Below, one piece after another: positions 35,766 through 43,737 of a DNA stretch of 64,000 bases; the stretch's first letter is position 1; each line of letters begins with the position of its first letter. The notes below the pieces were generated by a model. The model saw only the letters and a program-made list of their open reading frames with translations. It was not told where the DNA came from and searched no databases. Position numbers and translations under genes: made by a program. Origin of the DNA: JAJFKB01 sp965230515 (GTDB lineage Bacteria; Pseudomonadota; Gammaproteobacteria; Pseudomonadales; IMCC2047); contig OZ246007.1 in assembly GCA_965230515.1 (NCBI GenBank), positions 2,108,001-2,172,000 of the forward strand. The letters run 5' to 3'.

Positions 35766-36302
35766 ATGGAGTTTTCATTATTTGGCGCGCCGAAGACCCA
35801 AGAGGTTATTGATCTTTTTAGAACTGTATTCTCTGCGTCAGAGGGAGAATCAGAAGGTAAAGTTATCGCTGATTTTGTTTCCAATCTAATTGCTACAACT
35901 AGTTCACAAGATTTAATTGGCTGTATCGCAGAAGATAACCAAAGTATTGTTGGGTGCATATTTTTTAGCCGTTTTACTATACCTAATGGTCAAGTTGCAT
36001 ATATTTTGTCACCGGTTGCGGTTTCAACTGACGCTCAAAATACAGGAATAGGGCAAAAACTAATTCACTATGGCCTAGACCATCTCAGGTCTTTAAGTGT
36101 AAATTTGGCCTTCACATACGGTGCCCCCACTTACTATTCCAAAACTGGCTTCGAGCAAATAAGTGAAAATATTGTAAAAGCGCCATGCCCATTGAGCCAG
36201 CCAATTGGGTGGCTCGCACAATCACTTGATGGTAATAACATCCAGGCTATGGCTGGCAACACTCAATGTGTTGAGGCATTAAATGATCCCAATTTATGGT
36301 AG
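35766..36302 (+). CDS. GNAT-family N-acetyltransferase
   Basis: Predicted acetyl-CoA transferase of 178 residues; the substrate is unknown. The acetyl-CoA-binding motif A lies near residue 95 (VSTDAQNTGIGQKLIHYGL), and the Y..GF pattern (YYSKTGFEQ) near 130. It resembles YhbS-type proteins. The ATG at 35766 follows AAGGA; an upstream GTG at 35727 is less likely. The gene is clearly more AT-rich than its neighbours and lies in the segment that separates the TRAP genes, so it may have been acquired. Confidence 0.8.
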   Translation: MEFSLFGAPKTQEVIDLFRTVFSASEGESEGKVIADFVSNLIATTSSQDLIGCIAEDNQSIVGCIFFSRFTIPNGQVAYILSPVAVSTDAQNTGIGQKLIHYGLDHLRSLSVNLAFTYGAPTYYSKTGFEQISENIVKAPCPLSQPIGWLAQSLDGNNIQAMAGNTQCVEALNDPNLW

Positions 36303-36329
36303 GAAAAAGTACAGAACAAGAGTAATTGT

Positions 36330-36394
36330 TGGGCACCCACAAACTGAAGAGGCTCTTACCCGGTTACAAAGGCTATTTTATTTGTGGGTGTCCA
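36330..36394. repeat. Long inverted repeat between the GNAT gene and tehB
   Basis: TGGGCACCCACAAA at 36330-36343 pairs with TTTGTGGGTGTCCA at 36381-36394 with one mismatch. The 37-base loop contains a smaller palindrome (AAGAG-G-CTCTT). No T-run follows. It could be a palindromic element or an RNA structure. Confidence 0.7.
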
Positions 36395-36486
36395 GTATCA
36401 ATCGTAAATGCTTTGGCTATTGTCGTTTAGCTGTATCTTAAACGTAGTAATATAATGGCCCTCATTTCAAAAACTAAGTGGATACC

Positions 36487-37053
36487 ATGACTGTTGACCT
36501 AAATAGCCGTTACGGCTTAAACCCTGCGCATAGTGAAGTGGTAGCGGCGTGCAAAATCATTGAGCCATGCAATGCCTTAGACATGGGTTGTTCCAATGGG
36601 CGTAATGCCTTATACCTGAGCCAGCTTGGCTTTAACGTAATCGCAGTAGACAACAACTCCGACGCTATTGATATGCTGCATCATATTGTGAGCGAACAGG
36701 GGATAGCCAACGTTAAAGCGCAGGTGTACGACATCAATAATGCCGGGCTTGGTGTGGATTATGGCTTTATTGCTTGTACCGTAACCTTAATGTTTCTCGA
36801 TTCAGCTCGTGTTGATGCTGTTATTGCCGATATGCAAGAGCATACTTTGCCCGGCGGTTATAACTTGATTGTTTGCGCTATGAGCACTGAAGAACACCCC
36901 TGCCCAGTCCGCTTCCCTTTTACCCTAAATGCAGGGCAGTTGCGTGAGGCTTACGAGGGGTGGGAGCTGATTAAGTACAATGAAGATGTAGGCACTATGC
37001 ACAATGGCGCGCAATTGCAGTTTGCGACCATTTTGGCGCGGAAACCTGGCTAG
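36487..37053 (+). CDS. tehB: TehB-like SAM-dependent methyltransferase
   Basis: 188 residues close to E. coli TehB, which methylates tellurite and selenium compounds in vitro. The SAM motif is ALDMGCSNGRNALYLSQLG near residue 35. TVTLMFLDSARV, PGGYNLIVCAMST, and YEGWELIKYNEDVG near the end also match TehB. No tehA is seen. The ATG at 36487 is chosen over a GTG at 36478. It lies in the segment between the TRAP genes. Confidence 0.88.
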   Translation: MTVDLNSRYGLNPAHSEVVAACKIIEPCNALDMGCSNGRNALYLSQLGFNVIAVDNNSDAIDMLHHIVSEQGIANVKAQVYDINNAGLGVDYGFIACTVTLMFLDSARVDAVIADMQEHTLPGGYNLIVCAMSTEEHPCPVRFPFTLNAGQLREAYEGWELIKYNEDVGTMHNGAQLQFATILARKPG

Positions 37054-37074
37054 TTAAATGAATGGGAATTCTGA

Positions 37075-37136
37075 GGACAGTTTACTTAATTGTTGATTTG
37101 TATCGGTGGGGGTGCCTGTAGTTAAGTAAACTGTCC
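37075..37136. repeat. REP-like inverted repeat
   Basis: GGACAGTTTACTTAA (37075-37089) pairs perfectly over 15 bases with TTAAGTAAACTGTCC (37122-37136). Further CTGTCCCC units follow at about 37131-37172. Repeats built on GGGGACAG.. are familiar in gammaproteobacteria near REP-associated transposases, but no transposase gene is present here. Confidence 0.75.
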
Positions 37137-37228
37137 CCGGAATGCGGTATGCACCTGTCCCCGAAATGCACGAAAAGTAGGGTCATACGGATCGTAGTCT
37201 TTTTGATATATGGAGATTCTTGGTTTCA

Positions 37229-37480
37229 CCTCTTGGAGAGTTCATTTGACTCGCTACGCTCGGCCTTCGGCCCGACCTAAAGGTCGTTCAACGCATAAAA
37301 CGCTTTTGTCTTTGCTTTGCCCAAAGAAAACGAACCAAAAGAAAGGACAACCCCGATTCCGTCGCCCTTCGGGTTCCCTGTGCTTCTCGTCGGTTAACGG
37401 TCGCTGCGGAACTCGCGCTGCTCAAACAGTCCTCGCTCTGGTCCGTTAACCGTCTGTGATGCTCGGCGACTTCACAAAGG
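37229..37480. repeat. Likely dispersed intergenic repeat
   Basis: The stretch TTTGCCCAAAGAAAACGAAC, AAAAGAAAGGACAACCCCG and CGCCCTTCGGGTTCCCTG, followed by a hairpin (CGGTTAACGG at 37391-37400 with CCGTTAACCG at 37443-37452), resembles non-coding repeats scattered through many gammaproteobacterial genomes. It often yields false protein calls; the 79-codon frame at 37210-37449 is one. Copy number cannot be judged from this window. The rest of the 535-base gap between tehB and dctM shows no gene. Confidence 0.6.
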
Positions 37481-37588
37481 GGTGGATTGCGACGCACTAC
37501 GAACGAATAGATGAAGTAATTCTGACGAAAAAGGAGGCGCATTTATTTCTATTGAACGTCTGCTCCAACCAAGCGAGCACTTCCCTTC

Positions 37589-38956
37589 CTAAAATACTTC
37601 CCCCGGCAGCCAGGTTACGAGTTGTGGCCAATAGGATATCAGCGCCAACATGATCAGTTGAATCACGATAAACGGAATCACCCCCCGGTATATCTGGCTG
37701 GTGGCAACGGATTCGGGGGCGACGCCTCTCAGGTAGAACAGCGCGAAGCCAAAGGGTGGTGTCAGGAAAGAGGTTTGCAGGTTGATGGCGATCATAATTC
37801 CGAGCCAGACCGGGTCGAGGCCCATGGTCAGCAGAATTGGTGCGACGATCGGCACTACCACGAAGGTGATCTCGATAAAGTCCAGAAAGAAGCCGAGAAA
37901 AAACATCACCAGCATCACCACAATCATAGCGGCGATCACTCCACCAGGCAGGTCGCTGAGAAATTCCCTTACCAGGTCATCGCCGCCGAAACCCCTGAAC
38001 ACCAGCGAAAACACGGCGGCACCGATCAGGATCATAAACACCATGCTGCTGACCTGAGTGGTGGCGCGCATCACGTCTCGTAACATTGGCAGCGTAAAGC
38101 TGCCTTTGGCGGCAGCTAACATCATTGCGCCGACGGCTCCTACTGAAGCGGCTTCGGTGGGTGTGGCCAAACCGGCCAGGATAGAGCCCAGCACCAGCGA
38201 TACCAGTAGCAATGGAGGTGCCAGTGCTTTGATGATCTGCAGTGCTGAAGTATTACCCAGTTCATCTTCGGGGTGTGCGGGTGCAGCGGCCGGTTTAAAA
38301 ATCGCAACCAGGGATACATAGAGGATATAGAGACACACCAGCAACAGACCCGGAATCAGTGCGCCCATAAACAGATCGCCGACAGATACGGTTTCCGGTG
38401 AGAAGATGCCCATTTCGAGCTGGGCTTCCTGATAGGCGGAGGACATCACATCGCCGAGCAACACCAGCACGATCGAAGGTGGAATAATCTGTCCCAGCGT
38501 ACCCGCTGCGCAGATGGTCCCGGTTGCAAGGGGAATATCGTATCCACGTTTGAGCATAGTCGGCAGTGACAACAGACCCATGGTGACTACTGTTGCGCCG
38601 ACGATACCGGTGCTGGCCGCCATCAGCATGCCCACCAGAGTGACGGAAAAGCCCAGACCGCCGCGCAGTTTGCCGAACAGCGAGGACATGGTGTCCAGCA
38701 GTTCTTCTGCGACGTTGGATTTCTCCAGCATCACACCCATGAATACAAACAGGGGTACAGCGACCAGTACCTCGTTGGTCATAATACCGTAAATCCGGTT
38801 GGGTACGGCTTCAAGGAAGACCAGATCAAAAGAGCCGGTGATAAATCCAATCAAAGCAAAAAACAGCCCGGTACCCGCTAGTGAGAAGGCCACCGGAAAA
38901 CCGGCAATCAATACCAGAATCGCAACAATAAACAGTGCCAGGGACATAAATTCCAT
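37589..38956 (-). CDS. dctM: TRAP transporter large permease, DctM family
   Basis: Large membrane subunit (455 residues, about 11-12 hydrophobic helices) of a TRAP transporter. Typical stretches are AVPLFVFMGVMLEKSNVAEE, ICAAGTLGQIIPPSIVLVLL and LATPTEAASVGAVGA. Its start overlaps the dctQ stop by one base, so translation is coupled. It points toward dctP on the opposite strand. Confidence 0.96.
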   Translation of the reverse strand: MEFMSLALFIVAILVLIAGFPVAFSLAGTGLFFALIGFITGSFDLVFLEAVPNRIYGIMTNEVLVAVPLFVFMGVMLEKSNVAEELLDTMSSLFGKLRGGLGFSVTLVGMLMAASTGIVGATVVTMGLLSLPTMLKRGYDIPLATGTICAAGTLGQIIPPSIVLVLLGDVMSSAYQEAQLEMGIFSPETVSVGDLFMGALIPGLLLVCLYILYVSLVAIFKPAAAPAHPEDELGNTSALQIIKALAPPLLLVSLVLGSILAGLATPTEAASVGAVGAMMLAAAKGSFTLPMLRDVMRATTQVSSMVFMILIGAAVFSLVFRGFGGDDLVREFLSDLPGGVIAAMIVVMLVMFFLGFFLDFIEITFVVVPIVAPILLTMGLDPVWLGIMIAINLQTSFLTPPFGFALFYLRGVAPESVATSQIYRGVIPFIVIQLIMLALISYWPQLVTWLPGEVF

Positions 38957-39513
38957 TAACGGGAATCCATGGATTGAGCGTCGGAAGGATTGTTTTGCCC
39001 GGTGATCACCAATAGACTTTTAGTTGCCTGCGCCAGGCCTTGTAGCAAGAGAGTCGCGGGCATGATCAGTAGCAGGCTCTTTAAAACATAGACCGCATCG
39101 ATACCTCCCGCCTCTCTTGAACCTTCATGGTAGGACCATGCGCTGGCTACGTACTCCCAGGAGATAAGAAAAATAAACAGGCAAAATGGGATGAGTAACA
39201 GCAACGTGCCCAGCAGATTGATCCAGGCTTTTTTATACAAGGACATGGGGCGATAAAAAATATCGACCCGCACATGGCCGTCATGCTTGAGTGTATAGGC
39301 AGCACCCATTAAAAATATCAGACTGTGCAGGTAAAGCAGGGATTCCTGCATTGCCACTGATCCGATATTAAAGAGGTAGCGCATCACCACTATGACAAAG
39401 GTAACCAGAACCAATGCCAGCGTTAACCATGCGATGCTGCGTCCCAGAAATTCGCTAAGCTGGTCGACACCTTTTACGAAGGATTGTATTAAGGTTTGCC
39501 GGGTGCGTTGCAT
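38956..39513 (-). CDS. dctQ: TRAP transporter small permease, DctQ family
   Basis: Four-helix membrane partner of DctM. I chose the ATG at 39513 (MQRTRQTLIQSF), giving 185 residues; the frame is open to 39570, but that would overlap the upstream yciA. Helices lie at about 27-50, 60-80, 100-120 and 145-165. It directly follows the yciA stop, so yciA-dctQ-dctM is one transcription unit. Confidence 0.92.
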   Translation of the reverse strand: MQRTRQTLIQSFVKGVDQLSEFLGRSIAWLTLALVLVTFVIVVMRYLFNIGSVAMQESLLYLHSLIFLMGAAYTLKHDGHVRVDIFYRPMSLYKKAWINLLGTLLLLIPFCLFIFLISWEYVASAWSYHEGSREAGGIDAVYVLKSLLLIMPATLLLQGLAQATKSLLVITGQNNPSDAQSMDSR

Positions 39514-39514
39514 T

Positions 39515-39907
39515 TCAGTCTTGCTTGATAATCTGTGCGCGGCCCTGTTTGTCGACGGATACCACGACAAATTGTGAATCGGTTACTTTATGACTATCGG
39601 TTTCATCATATTTATGGGCCCAGACCTCTACTTTGATTTTTAGAGAGCTGCGACCGATTTCAGTAATATCGGCGTAGATATCAATAACCGAGCCGACTTT
39701 AACCGGAGATACAAAATCCATCTGTTCAATATCAACAGTGACAACACGGCTGCGTGTGGCTTTTTCGCCCATAATTGCTGCCGCCAGATCCATTTGCGAT
39801 ACAATCCATCCGGCGGATATGTTGCCATGGGCATTGGTGTCTTTGGGCAATGCGTAAGTACTGAGGGCAAGCTCGCCGGCGGGTGTGGGGTTGTCGTCTA
39901 TTTCCAT
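39515..39907 (-). CDS. yciA: Acyl-CoA thioesterase, YciA-like hotdog protein
   Basis: Hydrolyses acyl-CoA esters. The 130 residues have the hotdog signature NAHGNISAGWIVSQMDLA, with the catalytic-region Asp, and VDFVSPVKVGSV-like DFVSPVKVGSVID. It is the first gene of yciA-dctQ-dctM. A thioesterase heading a TRAP permease operon may link release of organic acids to transport, but that is only a guess. Confidence 0.9.
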   Translation of the reverse strand: MEIDDNPTPAGELALSTYALPKDTNAHGNISAGWIVSQMDLAAAIMGEKATRSRVVTVDIEQMDFVSPVKVGSVIDIYADITEIGRSSLKIKVEVWAHKYDETDSHKVTDSQFVVVSVDKQGRAQIIKQD

Positions 39908-40013
39908 GTTAGTTTTCTTAAGTTGATCAATTGTGTAAAAGTCTGGCTGATTATAGATTTATGCGGGTAAAAAAGAAAACACCAGTGCAATATAATGCGT
40001 CTTAATAAATTAA

Positions 40014-40661
40014 ATGCACGTGATATGCGCGGTGATGGACAATAAAACACTGGTTAACAAAAGCGGGTTGTTAGGTCGCCGGTATTGGATATTTGACCTG
40101 GATGGTACCTTGACGGAGCCACAACATGATTTTCAGGCAATTAAAAAGGCGTTGGGCATCCCGCTTGATGCTGATATTCTGAACCACTTGAATGCACTGC
40201 CCGCTACCCGGGCAAAACAAAAATACCAGTTACTCGATCACATAGAGCAGGACCTGGCTGAGCAGGCGCGACCGGCAACCGGTGCAAAATCCTTGTTGGA
40301 GAAGCTTGCCAGTAAGGGCGTCAGAATGGGTATACTGACTCGTAATTCCAAGGCCAATGCACATCTGGTATTAGAGGTGTTGGGGTTAAGCCAATTTTTT
40401 GAACACGGTCATGTGCTTGGGCGAGAGCAGGCGCAGCCAAAACCTGATCCGGAGGGAGTGAATTGGCTTCTCAATCAATGGCGGGCAGAGACTGATCAGG
40501 CGCTCATGGTAGGTGATTATCTCTATGATTTGCGTTGTGCCAAAAATGCAGGGGTTGGCGCTATACATGTCGATAGCAGTGGTACTTTCCCCTGGCCGGC
40601 GCAGATGGACTTGGGGGTGACCGATCTTGAGCAGCTATTTGAACTGTTGAATGAACGGTAA
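40014..40661 (+). CDS. HAD-superfamily hydrolase
   Basis: Predicted phosphatase of 215 residues, phosphoglycolate-phosphatase-like. Motif I FDLDGTLTEP carries the nucleophile Asp, motif II is GILTRNSKAN, motif III is in QPKPDP, and motif IV is VGDYLYDLRCAKNAG. The substrate is unknown. A start at the ATG at 40035 (MDNKTLVNKSG) is also possible. It is divergent from yciA and 67 bases ahead of the MFS gene. Confidence 0.88.
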   Translation: MHVICAVMDNKTLVNKSGLLGRRYWIFDLDGTLTEPQHDFQAIKKALGIPLDADILNHLNALPATRAKQKYQLLDHIEQDLAEQARPATGAKSLLEKLASKGVRMGILTRNSKANAHLVLEVLGLSQFFEHGHVLGREQAQPKPDPEGVNWLLNQWRAETDQALMVGDYLYDLRCAKNAGVGAIHVDSSGTFPWPAQMDLGVTDLEQLFELLNER

Positions 40662-40728
40662 TACGGGAATAATAAATCAGGACTTAATGGTCTGAGCAAC
40701 GATCCATAACCGAGAATGAGGGGCGACC

Positions 40729-42048
40729 ATGCAGCAGGCAGAACTAATTAAAACCATCAGTCAGGATAAAATGAAGCCCATGCAGTTCGCGGTGATTCTG
40801 GTTTGCTGGCTGATCAATATGCTAGACGGATTCGATGTGCTGGCGATAGCCTATACCGCACCAACAATCAGCAAAGAGCTGCTGTTATCGCCACAACAAT
40901 TGGGCCTCGTGCTGAGTGCAGGACTGGTTGGTATGGCGCTGGGCGCTGTCAGTATCGCACCGCTGGCAGACCGGTTTGGCCGAAAAAAGGTGATTCTTTT
41001 CTGCTTGGCTGTTATTGGTAGCGCGATGCTGATGACGGCTTTCGTGAAGACAATAACATTGCTGGTTGTGGTGCGTATTGTGACCGGACTTGGTGTTGGA
41101 GGATTGCTGGCCAGTCTGAATACGATGGTGGCCGAGTATGCATCGGATCGTCGCCGACATCTTGCAATCAGTTTTTTGCAAAGCGGATACCCCATTGGCG
41201 CTTTGGCGGGCGGGCTGATTGTTGCCCCGTTGATTCCGGCGTATGGCTGGCAGGTGGTTTTTCTGGGAGGCGGGTTGGCAACGCTGCTGATGGTATTGAT
41301 CGTGCTGCTTCTGCTGCCGGAGTCGCTACATTTTCTATTGGAAAACCGACCTAAAAATGCGCTACAGCAGGTTAATCGAATATTGAACAAGTTGGGGCAC
41401 CGCGCTTTAGATAGTCTGCCTCAGGCGGATGGGCCCCGGATTCAGGCGGGCTTAACAAAAGTATTTTCAGTTGAACTGAAGAGTTCCACGCTGTTGCTCT
41501 GGACCAGTTTTTTCATGAGCATGTTAACCCTCTATTTTCTGTTGCTCTGGACGCCACAAATCATAGTGAATGCAGGATTGCCTCAGGATCAGGCAATTCG
41601 TGTAGGAGCAACCCTGAACGGGGGAGGCTTGGTCGGAATGCTTTTGCTTGGTTATCTTTCCGAGCGATTTGGACTGTACCGGTTGATTATGCTGTTTTTC
41701 CTAATGGGCGCTGCCAGCATGGTTGCCTTTGCTTTAATCGATGCTTCTGTGATGATGCTTCTGTTTCTGGCATTTTGTTTAGGGTTTTTCGCTATTGGCG
41801 GGATGATAGGTCTGTATTCCGCAGCAGCGGGTATTTATCCCACCCAGTTGCGTAATACCGGGCTGGGCTGGGGTATTGGTGTGGGGCGCCTGGGGGCCAT
41901 TATGGGTCCTAATGTAGCAGGGCTGTTAATCGGCATTGGCTGGGAGCAAGCTGATTATTTTCTGTTGCTGGCGTTGCCGCTGGTGTTTGCCATGATTTCA
42001 ACCTATTGGCTGCAAAGACACCAGCAAGAACCGGGGGTATGCAGTTAA
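40729..42048 (+). CDS. MFS transporter, aromatic acid:H+ symporter type
   Basis: Twelve-helix carrier of 439 residues. LDGFDVLAIAYTAPTISKEL in helix 1 and ADRFGRKKVI after helix 2 are typical of the AAHS family (PcaK, BenK). The cargo is likely an aromatic or similar small carboxylate, but no catabolic genes lie nearby to confirm it. GAGG stands before the ATG. Confidence 0.88.
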   Translation: MQQAELIKTISQDKMKPMQFAVILVCWLINMLDGFDVLAIAYTAPTISKELLLSPQQLGLVLSAGLVGMALGAVSIAPLADRFGRKKVILFCLAVIGSAMLMTAFVKTITLLVVVRIVTGLGVGGLLASLNTMVAEYASDRRRHLAISFLQSGYPIGALAGGLIVAPLIPAYGWQVVFLGGGLATLLMVLIVLLLLPESLHFLLENRPKNALQQVNRILNKLGHRALDSLPQADGPRIQAGLTKVFSVELKSSTLLLWTSFFMSMLTLYFLLLWTPQIIVNAGLPQDQAIRVGATLNGGGLVGMLLLGYLSERFGLYRLIMLFFLMGAASMVAFALIDASVMMLLFLAFCLGFFAIGGMIGLYSAAAGIYPTQLRNTGLGWGIGVGRLGAIMGPNVAGLLIGIGWEQADYFLLLALPLVFAMISTYWLQRHQQEPGVCS

Positions 42049-42163
42049 GCGATTCAGGCGGGTTGGAAGCGGATGATAAAAGCGTGCGACTGTGGGGTGC
42101 AAACCCTAATGAATCAATGGCATTAGCGGGTGATTATCGTATAAAATAGCGGCCCTTTAGGAA

Positions 42164-42178
42164 CGGGGTATTACCCCG
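42164..42178. promoter_or_regulatory. Palindrome upstream of glyA
   Basis: CGGGGTA-T-TACCCCG has perfect 7-base arms. It lies about 75 bases upstream of the glyA promoter. It may be an operator or the end of the MFS transcript; no T-run follows. Confidence 0.4.
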
Positions 42179-42237
42179 GTCAATCTGCCTTTGCCGAGCA
42201 GATACATATTATTTGTATTCTAAATGAATGGATTTTG

Positions 42238-42276
42238 ATTATTAATTTAACAAATGTGTCTGCCGGGTCTAGGATA
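42238..42276 (+). promoter_or_regulatory. glyA promoter sharing a block with gcvT
   Basis: ATTATTAATTTAACAAAT (42238-42255) is identical to 47094-47111 before gcvT. It contains the -35 TTAACA (42247-42252). After exactly 17 bases comes the -10 TAGGAT (42270-42275). The same elements at the same spacing occur before gcvT. TAAATGA and ATTTT upstream are also shared, which suggests a common regulator site. Confidence 0.75.
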
Positions 42277-42364
42277 GCGACCTTTACCTGTTCGTTTCAA
42301 GGCAAACAGGCGAGCCGATTGATACCGCCGAGAAGCCCTTAGCTATATTTACCAGGAGTAAAAG

Positions 42365-43624
42365 ATGTTTAAAGCTGTCGACAACATTGCTGACTTTGAT
42401 CCAGATTTATCCGCTGCCATACAAGATGAAGTGGAGCGTCAGGAGGAACATATTGAGCTGATTGCTTCCGAAAACTATACCAGTCCCAGAGTAATGGAAG
42501 CACAGGGCACGGTGTTAACCAACAAGTATGCCGAGGGTTATCCTGGAAAGCGATACTACGGTGGATGTGAGTACGTGGATACTGCCGAGCAGTTGGCGAT
42601 AGATCGCGCCAAACAGCTTTTCGGCGCGGATTACGCAAATGTTCAGCCGCATTCGGGATCACAAGCCAACGCAGAAGTTTATATGGCATTGCTGCAGCCA
42701 CACGATACTGTGTTGGGTATGAGTCTGGCCGATGGTGGTCACCTGACGCACGGCGCAAAAGTTAATTTTTCGGGTAAAATTTATAATTCGATTCAGTATG
42801 GTCTGAACGAAGATACTGGCGAAATAGATTATGATCAGGTTGAGGCGCTTGCCAATGAACATAAACCAAAAATGATTATCGCCGGGTTCTCTGCCTATTC
42901 ACAAATAGTGGATTGGCAAAGATTTCGGGATATTGCTGATAAGGTTGGTGCCTATTTTGTGGTTGATATGGCGCATGTTGCAGGTCTTGTTGCGGCGGGT
43001 CTTTATCCAAACCCTATTGCCATCGCTGACGTGGTCACTACCACCACGCACAAAACACTGCGTGGACCGCGCGGAGGCTTGATTCTGGCACGTGCCAATC
43101 CTGAGCTTGAGAAAAAACTGAATTCTTCGGTTTTTCCGGGACAACAGGGTGGCCCGCTGATGCATGTGATTGCTGCCAAAGCAGTTGCTTTTAAAGAAGC
43201 GCTGGAGCCAGAGTTTAAAACCTATCAGGCGCAGGTAGTGAAGAATGCCAAAGTGATGGCGAAAGTGTTTATTGAGCGCGGTTATAAAATCGTCTCTGGA
43301 GGCACCGAAAACCATCTGATGCTGGTCGACCTGATTGATAAGGGCATTACTGGTAAAGAGGCTGATGCGGTGCTGGGTAGCGCAAATATTACGGTCAATA
43401 AAAACGCAGTACCGAAAGATCCGCAGTCTCCCTTTGTCACCAGCGGATTGCGTGTAGGAACACCGGCGATTACCACGCGCGGCTTTAAGGAAGGAGAGGT
43501 TGAGAAGCTGACCGGTTGGATGTGTGATGTGTTGGATGATATTGGGAATCAGGACGTTATTGAGCAGGTGCGTAATCAGGTCTCTGCACTGTGTCGTGAT
43601 TTCCCGGTTTATGAAAAACAATAA
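42365..43624 (+). CDS. glyA: Serine hydroxymethyltransferase
   Basis: PLP enzyme interconverting serine plus tetrahydrofolate with glycine plus methylene-tetrahydrofolate. The 419 residues match the family. ASENYTSPRVMEAQGT, NKYAEGYPGKRYYGGC and the PLP-lysine site TTTTHKTLRGPRGG (Lys near residue 229) are clear. CAGGAG precedes the ATG. It provides the link to the gcvTHP genes 4 kb downstream, with which it shares a promoter block. Confidence 0.98.
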   Translation: MFKAVDNIADFDPDLSAAIQDEVERQEEHIELIASENYTSPRVMEAQGTVLTNKYAEGYPGKRYYGGCEYVDTAEQLAIDRAKQLFGADYANVQPHSGSQANAEVYMALLQPHDTVLGMSLADGGHLTHGAKVNFSGKIYNSIQYGLNEDTGEIDYDQVEALANEHKPKMIIAGFSAYSQIVDWQRFRDIADKVGAYFVVDMAHVAGLVAAGLYPNPIAIADVVTTTTHKTLRGPRGGLILARANPELEKKLNSSVFPGQQGGPLMHVIAAKAVAFKEALEPEFKTYQAQVVKNAKVMAKVFIERGYKIVSGGTENHLMLVDLIDKGITGKEADAVLGSANITVNKNAVPKDPQSPFVTSGLRVGTPAITTRGFKEGEVEKLTGWMCDVLDDIGNQDVIEQVRNQVSALCRDFPVYEKQ

Positions 43625-43647
43625 AAAGCCCTATAGTTTTTGCTGTG

Positions 43648-43684
43648 CGAAATGACGGTCTGTTGCCCGTCATTTCGTACTTTT
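43648..43684 (+). terminator. Terminator behind glyA
   Basis: CGAAATGACGG (43648-43658) pairs perfectly with CCGTCATTTCG (43667-43677), and TACTTTT follows. The stem is strong but the T-run short, so a rho-independent terminator is likely. Confidence 0.7.
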
Positions 43685-43737
43685 AAGGTGTAATTGCTGT
43701 AAAACTGTAGCGGCTCAAATCTGATAGGGGCAAGCTA

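Larger units (their letters stand above)
42049..42364. other. glyA upstream region
   Basis: This 316-base gap contains a perfect palindrome at 42164-42178, the promoter block at 42238-42276 and a leader of about 80 bases. CCTGTT and AACAGG in the leader could form a weak hairpin. I see no glycine riboswitch and no small gene. Confidence 0.6.

Noticed and set aside
36330..36394. Integron attC site
   Set aside because: The size fits and GTTGGGC resembles a core site, but the orientation is wrong and no RYYYAAC/GTTRRRY pair frames the hairpin; no integrase gene is seen.
37210..37449. 79-codon open frame on the plus strand
   Set aside because: It lies wholly in the dispersed-repeat-like stretch, has no ribosome site, and the peptide has the odd composition of a false call.
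42049..42364. Glycine riboswitch before glyA
   Set aside because: The conserved core of the class was not found here or before gcvT; control appears to be at the promoter.
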